A DNA stretch of 6,221 nt, taken from Parelusimicrobium sp031549165. Lineage in GTDB: Bacteria; Elusimicrobiota; Elusimicrobia; Elusimicrobiales; Elusimicrobiaceae. The position numbers were made by a program, and so were the translations under genes. The notes beneath the pieces were generated by a model, which made no database searches, was not told the origin of the DNA, and saw nothing but the letters and a program-made list of their open reading frames with translations. This document shows, one piece after another, positions 1-5,735 of the stretch. The stretch spans positions 1 to 6,221 of the forward strand of contig JAVBQE010000100.1 in the NCBI GenBank assembly GCA_031549165.1. Direction: 5' to 3'. Positions within the stretch are counted from its first letter, which is position 1; the number at the start of each line of letters is the position of its first letter.

Positions 1-18
1 TTCGCTCAGAATGACAAG
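1..18. repeat. Edge of a possible dispersed intergenic repeat (TTCGCTCAGAATGACA)
   Basis: The window opens with TTCGCTCAGAATGACA, whose reverse complement is TGTCATTCTGAGCGAA. From memory, this string is the core of a short non-coding repeat seen in intergenic DNA of many unrelated bacterial genomes, often next to further GCTTCG/GATTCTTCG copies. Only one partial copy is visible and it is cut by the window edge, so repetition cannot be shown here. It lies just outside the terminator of the 72-1070 gene, a typical place for such elements. Confidence 0.35.
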
Positions 19-19
19 C

Positions 20-49
20 AAAAAACCTCCTTTTAACAGGAGGTTTTTT
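20..49 (-). terminator. Intrinsic terminator after the 72-1070 gene
   Basis: A perfect 11-bp stem, AAAAAACCTCC (20-30) pairing with GGAGGTTTTTT (39-49), encloses an 8-base loop. The A/T tracts on both sides let it work on either strand. It sits 22 bases beyond the stop codon of the leftward gene, so its most likely job is to end that transcript. It may also stop a rightward transcript entering from outside the window. Confidence 0.85.
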
Positions 50-71
50 GCAATTATGAGCTCTTGTTTTT

Positions 72-1070
72 CTATATCTTATCAACCGTTAATCTGTTTT
101 TCCCCAGCGTCAGCGCATTGCCGTTGCTTATAAATAGTTCATAAGCCGTAATATCCGTGCCCTTTTTGGCTTTGATAGACAGCCTGTAGGTGCTGGAGTT
201 GTAGGAGACGTCAAAGCCGTCACACTCGTTCTGCGCGCTGCGCGCTTCAGATAGAGAATAGTAGGCTAAAGGAAAGCCTGCTTTTGTGGGTAATATTTTA
301 TAAGTTAAATCTAATATAGCGTCACACGCGGCGCCGGCCTGCGTTTTTAAACGCACGGAATACGTGTCCTCTTTTACCATTGAGTGAGAGGCGATATATT
401 CTTTTTCGGTTGTAAAAAGCGGGCGGGCGGCTTTTGCAGGCGTATTATTTATTATTACTACAGGCTGCGTTTTTTCAGCCGAGTTCTTTTTATTGTCGTC
501 TTTTGTTTTAACTTCTACATTGTTATGCCTGAGCACATATTCTACATAGAAGGCGGGGAGAAAAATTGTCTCTTCCGTGTCTTCGCTTTCTATTGTTATG
601 GACAGGCCGTCGTTAAGGCCGCGTTTAAACTCCTTTTCACTTAGAGCGATTTCAAAAATCTCCCTGTTGGAAATTTTTGATTTTCTGCTAAAAGAATACT
701 CTTGATCATCGTCTGAGGTTTGGTAAGCGGCGGTGTAGCCGGCGGCATGCTTATCGTAGGCGGTTACATTTATTATATAGGGTTTTTTGTTGCTCTCATA
801 TGTTTTGGTTTTGGGGATATAGACATAGTATTCTATATTTTTATATTCGGGCACATGGGAGTCAAAAAGCAAATTTAATTTAATTTTAGAAAATGTTTTT
901 TCCCCCGCTAAGGTGGAGACGGACATATCCACCATTGAGCGCGGGTTGCGCTCGTCCTTAGAAGCAATGGTGTTTGCAATATCGGCCGCGCCCTTTAAGT
1001 TTTCCACCCACCCGGCGTAAGCTGTACTTAAAAATAGAAGTGATGTTGCAGCAATAAAAAACTTTTTCAT
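72..1070 (-). CDS. Predicted exported protein of unknown function (332 aa)
   Basis: I do not recognise a family. Residues 1-19 form a clear Sec signal peptide: MKK, then a hydrophobic stretch ending in AYA before Gly20, which fits signal peptidase I cleavage. No cysteine lies at the cleavage site, so it is not a lipoprotein. Residues about 45-185 are rich in alternating polar and hydrophobic residues, consistent with beta structure. Residues about 186-215 (Lys/Asp/Asn-rich, then Pro/Ala) look like a flexible linker. Residues about 220-332 look like a second compact domain. Its only two cysteines, Cys249 and Cys283, could form a disulfide after export. The start is supported by AGGAG at 1076-1080, five bases upstream. 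It stands alone between two terminators. The likely location is periplasm or outer surface; this and the domain division are inference from composition only. Confidence 0.85.
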   Translation of the reverse strand: MKKFFIAATSLLFLSTAYAGWVENLKGAADIANTIASKDERNPRSMVDMSVSTLAGEKTFSKIKLNLLFDSHVPEYKNIEYYVYIPKTKTYESNKKPYIINVTAYDKHAAGYTAAYQTSDDDQEYSFSRKSKISNREIFEIALSEKEFKRGLNDGLSITIESEDTEETIFLPAFYVEYVLRHNNVEVKTKDDNKKNSAEKTQPVVIINNTPAKAARPLFTTEKEYIASHSMVKEDTYSVRLKTQAGAACDAILDLTYKILPTKAGFPLAYYSLSEARSAQNECDGFDVSYNSSTYRLSIKAKKGTDITAYELFISNGNALTLGKNRLTVDKI

Positions 1071-1084
1071 AAACGCTCCTTATT

Positions 1085-1110
1085 AATGATGTTATATATA
1101 TAACATTATT
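1085..1110. promoter_or_regulatory. AT-rich palindrome upstream of the 72-1070 gene
   Basis: A perfect 14-base palindrome, GTTATATATATAAC (1091-1104), extends to 26 bases with a single mismatched pair (1088/1107). It lies 15 bases upstream of the start codon of the leftward gene, inside a very AT-rich gap. It could be an operator or contain the -10 region. No convincing -35 element was found, so no promoter is assigned. An AT-only palindrome of this kind can also arise by chance. Confidence 0.35.
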
Positions 1111-1135
1111 ACCATGATATTATTGCATATATATA

Positions 1136-1175
1136 AAAAAATAAAAACCCCCGGTTAAGGGGGTTTTTATTTTTT
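1136..1175 (-). terminator. Strong intrinsic terminator after the 1184-1897 gene
   Basis: A 17-bp uninterrupted stem (1136-1152 with 1159-1175) has a CCCCC/GGGGG core, long A/T flanks and a 6-base GGTTAA loop. It begins nine bases past the stop codon of the leftward 1184-1897 gene and separates it from the 72-1070 gene. With U-tracts on both strands it could act bidirectionally, but no rightward gene feeds into it. Confidence 0.92.
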
Positions 1176-1183
1176 GTTGAATC

Positions 1184-1897
1184 TTATTTAAGTATTATCG
1201 TATTGTAAACTTTTCTTGCATCTGCCTGGTTGCCGTTAATACGGAGGTCTGCTTTTACGGAGCCGTCATCTTGTGTTGATATTCTTATGCCGTAGCCTTT
1301 GCCAAAGCCGCCATTAGGGTCAATAACTTTATGTTCTATTTTTAATACAGGCTCTTTGCTACTGCCATATACGGTGGTAAATTTAAGCTCAAGCTTATCT
1401 GTATACTGTTGACCGCCGTTAGGTACATCATAATCGTCGCTTACTTTATAAAGATATGTAAAATCTTCTACTTTTTGTTTAAGGCTAAAGAAGTAAATGG
1501 CCGTGTCTACAAGCTTATCTATATTCTCCCCTTCTTTTAAATAAACTTTGGGCTCTTTGATGGGCTTGTCTAAAACAAGTACGTGGCGGTTTTCTAAAAT
1601 ATCTTCGCCTGTAGGCTCAAAGTCTGTAGGAAGTACGGCGTAGTCATACGGGTTAAACTGCGGGTCGGTGTATGTCTCTTCCACAGAAGAACATAAACCG
1701 TTAAAATTTTTAGATGAGCAATGCTGGCCGGAGCTCTCTATTTTTGTACCGCAATAAATACATTTTTCTTTTATTTCTTTGGTTAATGTATTTTTTGAGT
1801 TTTTTTGTGCTTTCGCTATATCCGCTTTAAGCTCGTCGTTGGCAAATAAAAATGGTGTGAGGGCTAAGACAAATATTACTGCTAATATCTTTTTCAT
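1184..1897 (-). CDS. Predicted exported protein with a four-cysteine motif, function unknown (237 aa)
   Basis: I do not recognise a family. Residues 1-19 are a signal peptide: MKK, a hydrophobic core, and likely cleavage after Ala19 before Asn20. The mature N-terminus is Lys-rich (about 24-45). It is followed by four cysteines, Cys46-x2-Cys49-x10-Cys60-x8-Cys69, with a CxxCG opening that resembles a zinc ribbon or other small metal or disulfide knot. There are no further cysteines. Residues about 75-237 carry mixed helix and beta-like segments, including Gly/Asn/Asp turns (for example around 198-205). The start is fixed by a full AGGAGG at 1902-1907, four bases upstream. It has its own candidate promoter and a strong terminator, so it is probably monocistronic, though read-through from the trhA-like gene 71 bases upstream is possible. 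Location outside the cytoplasm is inferred; the role is unknown. Confidence 0.87.
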   Translation of the reverse strand: MKKILAVIFVLALTPFLFANDELKADIAKAQKNSKNTLTKEIKEKCIYCGTKIESSGQHCSSKNFNGLCSSVEETYTDPQFNPYDYAVLPTDFEPTGEDILENRHVLVLDKPIKEPKVYLKEGENIDKLVDTAIYFFSLKQKVEDFTYLYKVSDDYDVPNGGQQYTDKLELKFTTVYGSSKEPVLKIEHKVIDPNGGFGKGYGIRISTQDDGSVKADLRINGNQADARKVYNTIILK

Positions 1898-1927
1898 ACA
1901 ACCTCCTTTTTGTTTCCTTCTACTTTT

Positions 1928-1956
1928 ATTTTAGGTGTAAAAAAATATTTGCGCAA
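1928..1956 (-). promoter_or_regulatory. Candidate sigma-70-type promoter of the 1184-1897 gene
   Basis: On the minus strand TTGCGC (1956-1951) and TAAAAT (1933-1928) are spaced by 17 bases, a good -10 with a half-matching -35. The predicted start of transcription near 1921 leaves a leader of about 24 bases containing the AGGAGG. The -35 coincides with an 8-base palindrome TTGCGCAA (1949-1956), which could be an operator or chance. Confidence 0.4.
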
Positions 1957-1973
1957 GGGTCAAAGGACCTATA
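1957..1973. repeat. GGGTCAAAGGACC semi-palindrome overlapping the trhA stop codon
   Basis: GGTC-AAAG-GACC (1958-1969) is a short inverted repeat. On the minus strand it reads TATAGGTCC-TTT-GACCC, with the TAG inside TATAGG being the stop codon of the membrane-protein gene. The same TATAGGTCC string opens a related inverted repeat at 6101-6118, but with AAA instead of TTT in the middle. The 4-bp arms are too short for a convincing terminator, although a T7 run follows about ten bases on. Confidence 0.4.
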
Positions 1974-2658
1974 CCGAGCCTAGGCCCAGCGGAAGCACGC
2001 TGCCGTATAGTATGGCGAAGAAATGCATTATAGTGCCCAAAAGCACAAAAATGTGCCATATGCCGTGGTAGAATTCTTTGTCCTTGCGTACGTAAAAGTA
2101 TACGCCGCCGGAGTAGAACAGGCCGCCCAAAGCTATAAAAATAAGGCCCGTTAAACTCATATTATTAATAAGCGGCTTTATTGCAAAAATTATCAGCCAG
2201 CCCATTACGAGGTACACTGCCACGGAAATCTTTTTAAATTTATTTAAAAAAAATATTTTAGCAATTATGCCTAACAACGCCATGCTCCACACAATTATAA
2301 ATAGCACAGTGCCTATTGTTCCTTTCAAATTGATAAGTAAAAAAGGAGTATACGTGCCCGCTATCAAAAGGTAAATGGAGGAGTGGTCCACCACTTTAAG
2401 CCGCTTTTTGGCTTTTTCCCCCTCGGCAAAGTGGTAAAGCGTGGAGGCGCAATATAAAATTATCATGCTGAAACAATAGATAGATACAGAGATAATTTTT
2501 GTTTTAGACCCTGTGAGTGCGGACAGCGTGATAAGACAGCCCGAGCCCAAACATACTATAATAGTGCCTATCCAGTGCGTGAGCATATGCATAATCTCTT
2601 CGCGCTTAGTATAAGGTTTGGCGGTAAAGAACTTTTTTAGTTGGTATATCTTGCTCAT
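1969..2658 (-). CDS. trhA: Hemolysin III / TrhA family membrane protein (PAQR-like)
   Basis: This is a polytopic inner-membrane protein of the HlyIII/PAQR superfamily, linked in bacteria to membrane-fluidity homeostasis; the hemolysin name is historical. Family signatures are in order: EEIMHMLTH (20-28) before helix 1; STLYH with Ser72 and His76; DHSSIYLLIAGTYTPF starting at Asp91; and HGIWH with His198 and His202 before the last helix, plus His212. Ser72, His76, Asp91, His198 and His202 match the conserved set that binds zinc in the related adiponectin receptors. Seven hydrophobic segments fit the length (229 aa; family usually about 200-230). Position 24 is His where many relatives have Asn. 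The ATG is the first possible start after an in-frame TAG (2668-2670), yet no Shine-Dalgarno sequence precedes it. It is transcribed away from the aminotransferase gene. Family assignment is firm; the physiological role here is inferred. Confidence 0.93.
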   Translation of the reverse strand: MSKIYQLKKFFTAKPYTKREEIMHMLTHWIGTIIVCLGSGCLITLSALTGSKTKIISVSIYCFSMIILYCASTLYHFAEGEKAKKRLKVVDHSSIYLLIAGTYTPFLLINLKGTIGTVLFIIVWSMALLGIIAKIFFLNKFKKISVAVYLVMGWLIIFAIKPLINNMSLTGLIFIALGGLFYSGGVYFYVRKDKEFYHGIWHIFVLLGTIMHFFAILYGSVLPLGLGSV

Positions 2659-2664
2659 AATTCT

Positions 2665-2693
2665 ATTCTACAAAAAAAACTTTACACAAGAAA
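2665..2693 (-). promoter_or_regulatory. Weak candidate promoter of trhA, implying a nearly leaderless mRNA
   Basis: On the minus strand a TAGAAT -10 (2670-2665) lies only six bases before the ATG, with a poor TTTCTT -35 (2693-2688) 17 bases upstream. If used, transcription would start at or next to the start codon, which would explain the absent ribosome binding site. The -35 is weak, so this is tentative. Confidence 0.28.
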
Positions 2694-2711
2694 CTTCATT
2701 AATGCTAGAAT
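2681..2711 (+). promoter_or_regulatory. Candidate promoter of the aminotransferase-pckA unit (extended -10)
   Basis: TGCTAGAAT (2703-2711) is an extended -10 element (TGn plus a five-of-six TATAAT match). TTTACA (2681-2686) lies 19 bases upstream, longer than ideal, but extended -10 promoters tolerate weak -35 contacts. Transcription would start near 2718 and give a leader of about 74 bases that contains a run of ten T (2733-2742). Confidence 0.42.
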
Positions 2712-2791
2712 CTAAAATAGGTGGAAGCGGGCTTTTTTTTTTGGCCTTTTTCTAAAACACCATACACTCCCATCGGAGAAAACATAAAAAA

Positions 2792-3997
2792 ATGAAACTC
2801 AGTAACTTATCAAATGTTGTGGGTGACTCACCCACGCTGAAACTTAACGCGCGTGCAAACGCGCTTAAAAAGCAGGGGCTGGACTTAATCCACTTAGGCG
2901 GCGGAGAGCCGGAATACCCTGCCCCGCAGGCTTGCATAGACGCTATTGTAGACGCCACCAAAAAGGGCAAGATAAAATATACCCCCACCGCAGGCACGCC
3001 CGAGCTTAAGGCTGCCGTCGTTAAATACACTTTAGACAATTACAACAAGCAGGTGGAGCCCGCCAACATTATAATATCCGGCGGCGCTAAACAGGCGCTT
3101 TATAACTTTTTACTCTCCGCCATTGACCCGGGGGACGAAGTGATTTTCCCCGCGCCTTTCTGGGTAAGCTACCCGGAGATGGTGACAATGGTCGGCGGAA
3201 AATCCGTCATCGTTAAGCCCGCCAAAGGCTTTGCGCCTACTTTAGAAGAAATTACTTCTAAAGTTACCTCTAAAACCAAAGCCATTTTACTCAATGCCCC
3301 CAATAACCCTTCAGGCACAGTGTTTGAAGAAGCCTTTATTAAAGGTATAGTTGAGTTCTGCGAAGCCAAAGGCCTGTTCCTTGTGATGGACGATATTTAC
3401 CACAAATTAACATTTGACGGTAAAAAATGTGTTTCCGCATTTAACTATGCCAAAAACGCAAGCAACCTTGTCATCATCAACGGCGTGAGCAAGCTTTACG
3501 GTTTAACAGGCCTTCGCATAGGCTGGGCTGTGTCTGAAAATAAAGAGCTTATAGCCGCCATGGGCAGAATGCATAGCCAGAGCACATCTTGCAACGCGTT
3601 CCTGTCCGAAGTGGGCGCGACAGCGGCTTTAATGGGCGATCAGGCCTGCATTGAAGACCTGCGCAAACAGCTTGAAGACAGAAGATCCGCCGCGCTTGAA
3701 GAACTGTCCAAAATTAAAGATATTAAAGTAACCGTCCCCGGTGGCACGTTTTACACGCTGGTGGATTTTAGCGCCTATAATGCTAAGTCTATAGAACTCT
3801 CCGAGTTTCTGTTAGACAAAGCGTTAGTAGCGGCAGTGCCCGGTGAGCCGTTTGGCATGGAAGGGCATTTAAGAATTTCTTACTGCGGGGCCAAAGAGAA
3901 CATTATCAACGGTATCCGCCGCATAAGATGGGCTTTAGACAAAACTTCGCCTGATGAAATAACCATCGGCGGCAAACTAATAAAGAGGACATGGTAA
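2792..3997 (+). CDS. PLP-dependent aminotransferase, aspartate aminotransferase-like (class I, subgroup Ib)
   Basis: This is a cytoplasmic fold-type I aminotransferase, most likely moving an amino group between glutamate and oxaloacetate to make aspartate. Visible catalytic landmarks are Tyr63; Trp124 stacking on the cofactor ring; Asn172 in NAPNNPSG; Asp200 and Tyr203 in DDIYH; the Schiff-base Lys234 in VSKLYG; Arg242 in LRIGW; and Arg361 in LRISY, which binds the alpha-carboxylate. Lys100 in GGAKQAL aligns, from memory, with the lysine that recognises the distal carboxylate in Thermus aspartate aminotransferase, supporting an acidic substrate. Prephenate, alanine or broader specificity cannot be excluded. 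It has 401 residues against about 385-400 in relatives, with a short C-terminal tail (about 384-401). The ribosome binding site GGAGA (2775-2779) is 12 bases from the ATG, rather far. pckA starts one base after its stop, so the two are co-transcribed. No inactivating change is seen. Confidence 0.93.
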   Translation: MKLSNLSNVVGDSPTLKLNARANALKKQGLDLIHLGGGEPEYPAPQACIDAIVDATKKGKIKYTPTAGTPELKAAVVKYTLDNYNKQVEPANIIISGGAKQALYNFLLSAIDPGDEVIFPAPFWVSYPEMVTMVGGKSVIVKPAKGFAPTLEEITSKVTSKTKAILLNAPNNPSGTVFEEAFIKGIVEFCEAKGLFLVMDDIYHKLTFDGKKCVSAFNYAKNASNLVIINGVSKLYGLTGLRIGWAVSENKELIAAMGRMHSQSTSCNAFLSEVGATAALMGDQACIEDLRKQLEDRRSAALEELSKIKDIKVTVPGGTFYTLVDFSAYNAKSIELSEFLLDKALVAAVPGEPFGMEGHLRISYCGAKENIINGIRRIRWALDKTSPDEITIGGKLIKRTW

Positions 3998-3998
3998 T

Positions 3999-5603
3999 AT
4001 GACAAATAAAGACGCATTGAAACCCGACTTCGGGTTAGACTACTTAGGCCTTAAGACCGATAAGAATGTTTATTGGAACTTAAGCGGCCCGGCTCTCTAC
4101 GAAGAGTCATTAGCAAGAAAAGAAGGCCATATCGCCGCGGGCGGCCCTTTAGTAGTGGAAACCGGCAAGCACACCGGCAGAAGCCCTAATGACAGATTCT
4201 TTGTTGAAACCGACGACTCCAAAGGCAACATTTGGTGGAGCGCGGGCAACAAAGGCATCTCCGAAGAAAAGTTTGACAACCTCTACAAAAAAGCCTTAGA
4301 ATACGCCAAAGATAAAGACCTCTTTGTGCGCGACGCCTACGTGGGTGCCAACCCCGCTACCAGATTAATCGTGCGCGCGGTGAGCACTTTTGCATGGCAC
4401 TCCATGTTCCTTAAGAATATGTTTATTGAGCCTGCCAGAGAAGAGCTTAAGGGTTTAAAGCCGGAGTTTACCGTCCTTTGCCTGCCCAGAATGAAGGCAG
4501 ACCCCAAGGTTGACGGCACTGCCAGCGAAACCGCTATTTTGGTTAACACCAAAAAGAAAATTGTTTTAATCGTTGGCACCGAATATGCGGGCGAAAACAA
4601 GAAGTGCATTTTTACCATCATGAACTACCTTTTGCCCTTAAAAGGCATCATGACAATGCATTGCTCCGCAAACATCGGCGATAAGAACGACACCGCCGTA
4701 TTCTTCGGCCTTTCCGGCACGGGTAAAACCACGCTTTCAGCAGACGTTTCCCGCGGCCTTATCGGCGACGACGAGCACGGCTGGGACGACGAGGGTATCT
4801 TTAACTTTGAAGGCGGCTGCTACGCTAAGGTTATTAAACTTAGCAAAGAAGCTGAACCGCAGATTCACTCCACCACCGAACGCTTCGGCACAGTGCTTGA
4901 AAACGTGGTGTTTGACCCCATTGACGGCAAGCTGGACCTGGACAGCGAAAAGCTAACCGAGAATACCCGCGCCTGCTATCCTTTAAACTTCATCAGCAAC
5001 GCTGTTGAGTCCAAAAAAGGCCCGCACCCGAAGAACATTATCTTCTTAACCTGCGACGCTTTCGGCGTTATGCCCCCCATCTCTAAGCTCAACCCCGAAC
5101 AGGCCCTTTACCACTTCATCAGCGGTTACACCGCCAGAGTGGCCGGCACTGAAAAGGGTGTGAGCGAACCGCAGAGCACGTTCTCTACCTGCTTTGGCGG
5201 GCCGTTTATGCCTTTACACCCTTCTGTTTACGGTGAACTCTTAAAAGAGAAAATTAAGAAGCATAACGTGGACTGCTGGCTGGTTAACACCGGCTGGGGC
5301 GGTGGTTCTTACGGTACGGGCAAAAGAATCAGCATCAAATACACCCGCGCTCTCTTAAACGCGGCTTTAAGCGGAAAATTAGCAAAAGTTAAGTTTGCCA
5401 AAGACGCAATCTTCGGCTTTGACGTTCCGCAGGAATGCGAAGGCGTGCCTTCTGAAATCCTCAACCCCAGAGACACATGGGCAGACAAAGCCGACTACGA
5501 CAAGAAGTATAAAGCCCTTGCTAAGAGCTTTGTAGAAAACTTCAAGAAGTACGAAGCCGGCATGAGCAAGGAAGTTTTAGCCGCAGCGCCTAAAGCGGAC
5601 TAA
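3999..5603 (+). CDS. pckA: Phosphoenolpyruvate carboxykinase (ATP)
   Basis: It catalyses oxaloacetate + ATP to phosphoenolpyruvate + CO2 + ADP (EC 4.1.1.49), in the cytoplasm. The ATP type is shown by the P-loop GLSGTGKT (237-244) and the whole active-site set, spaced almost exactly as in E. coli PckA: Arg61 in GRSPNDRF for substrate, Tyr196, Lys202 and His221 for the metal, Lys243 in the P-loop, Asp258 in GDDEHGW and Arg324. The 534 residues match the family length (about 530-540). AGAGGA (3984-3989) lies nine bases before the ATG, within the end of the aminotransferase gene, so translation may be coupled. Codons are GC-richer than in the flanking exported-protein genes, as often seen for highly expressed enzymes. 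In a sugar fermenter the enzyme may run toward oxaloacetate, fixing CO2 and making ATP; the neighbouring aminotransferase would draw oxaloacetate to aspartate. Direction is inference; identity is firm. Confidence 0.98.
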   Translation: MTNKDALKPDFGLDYLGLKTDKNVYWNLSGPALYEESLARKEGHIAAGGPLVVETGKHTGRSPNDRFFVETDDSKGNIWWSAGNKGISEEKFDNLYKKALEYAKDKDLFVRDAYVGANPATRLIVRAVSTFAWHSMFLKNMFIEPAREELKGLKPEFTVLCLPRMKADPKVDGTASETAILVNTKKKIVLIVGTEYAGENKKCIFTIMNYLLPLKGIMTMHCSANIGDKNDTAVFFGLSGTGKTTLSADVSRGLIGDDEHGWDDEGIFNFEGGCYAKVIKLSKEAEPQIHSTTERFGTVLENVVFDPIDGKLDLDSEKLTENTRACYPLNFISNAVESKKGPHPKNIIFLTCDAFGVMPPISKLNPEQALYHFISGYTARVAGTEKGVSEPQSTFSTCFGGPFMPLHPSVYGELLKEKIKKHNVDCWLVNTGWGGGSYGTGKRISIKYTRALLNAALSGKLAKVKFAKDAIFGFDVPQECEGVPSEILNPRDTWADKADYDKKYKALAKSFVENFKKYEAGMSKEVLAAAPKAD

Positions 5604-5611
5604 GGTATTTT

Positions 5612-5641
5612 GCCGCCCCCTTCTAAAAGGGGGCGGCTTTA
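5612..5641 (+). terminator. GC-rich hairpin terminator after pckA
   Basis: An 11-bp perfect stem, GCCGCCCCCTT (5612-5622) with AAGGGGGCGGC (5627-5637), has a CTAA tetraloop and starts nine bases after the pckA stop. The stem is very stable but the T tract is short (TTTAT), so termination may be incomplete or the hairpin may mainly protect the mRNA 3' end. Confidence 0.75.
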
Positions 5642-5644
5642 TAA

Positions 5645-5657
5645 CCTAAAAATTAGG
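5645..5657. other. Small inverted repeat CCTAA-AAA-TTAGG next to the SWIB promoter
   Basis: Five-base arms around AAA end one base before the -35 region of the SWIB promoter. The position would suit a regulator binding just upstream of the promoter, but arms this short in AT-rich DNA may be chance. Confidence 0.2.
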
Positions 5658-5658
5658 C

Positions 5659-5687
5659 TTGTAATCGGTTGTAAATAAAACTATAAT
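5659..5687 (+). promoter_or_regulatory. Sigma-70-type promoter of the SWIB gene
   Basis: TTGTAA (5659-5664) and a perfect TATAAT (5682-5687) are separated by exactly 17 bases, the clearest promoter in the window. A second TTGTAA at 5669-5674 is too close to serve as -35. Transcription would start near 5694, so the 5' untranslated region would be about 90 bases and begin almost at once with the 5700-5735 hairpin. Confidence 0.72.
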
Positions 5688-5699
5688 AAATCTATGAAT

Positions 5700-5735
5700 A
5701 TATTTGCAGGGCAGTCTGCACCGCCCTGCAAATAT
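5700..5735 (+). promoter_or_regulatory. Perfect 13-bp hairpin at the 5' end of the SWIB mRNA
   Basis: ATATTTGCAGGGC (5700-5712) pairs perfectly with GCCCTGCAAATAT (5723-5735) around a 10-base loop. No T run follows (CTTTCTC comes next), so it is not an intrinsic terminator. Given the promoter just upstream, it would sit six or so bases from the mRNA 5' end, where such hairpins often shield transcripts from degradation. A competing 5-bp pairing, TGCAG (5705-5709) with CTGCA (5716-5720), would open the long stem, so a two-state leader is conceivable. It does not resemble a riboswitch or ribosomal leader class that I know. Confidence 0.6.

Noticed and set aside
384..644. Plus-strand open frame of 86 codons opposite the 72-1070 gene
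   Set aside because: Its translation is a cysteine- and aromatic-rich string without domain character, it has no ribosome site, and it lies wholly within a well-supported gene on the other strand.
1958..1969. GGTC/GACC inverted repeat as the terminator of trhA
   Set aside because: A 4-bp stem is too weak and the T run is about ten bases away; no good terminator for trhA was found.
2721..2742. Possible sigma-54 promoter (GG...GC spacing) upstream of the aminotransferase
   Set aside because: The GG at 2723-2724 is not followed by a GC at the required distance, since the T10 tract occupies that place.
2752..3039. Minus-strand open frame of 95 codons over the start of the aminotransferase gene
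   Set aside because: It overlaps a gene with a complete set of catalytic residues; the antisense protein has no recognisable features.
3169..3369. Minus-strand open frame of 66 codons inside the aminotransferase gene
   Set aside because: Antisense shadow of a conserved enzyme, with no ribosome site or motif.
3991..4002. ATG at 3991 as an alternative start near pckA
   Set aside because: It is out of frame with pckA and reaches a TGA after three codons; the ATG at 3999 has correct spacing from AGAGGA.
4097..4621. Two minus-strand open frames (60 and 94 codons) inside pckA
   Set aside because: Both are antisense shadows of pckA, favoured by its codon bias, and show no motif or start signal.
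5700..5735. Reading the 13-bp hairpin as an intrinsic terminator or a known riboswitch
   Set aside because: No T tract follows, it is downstream of a strong promoter, and neither the size nor the loop fits a riboswitch class I know.
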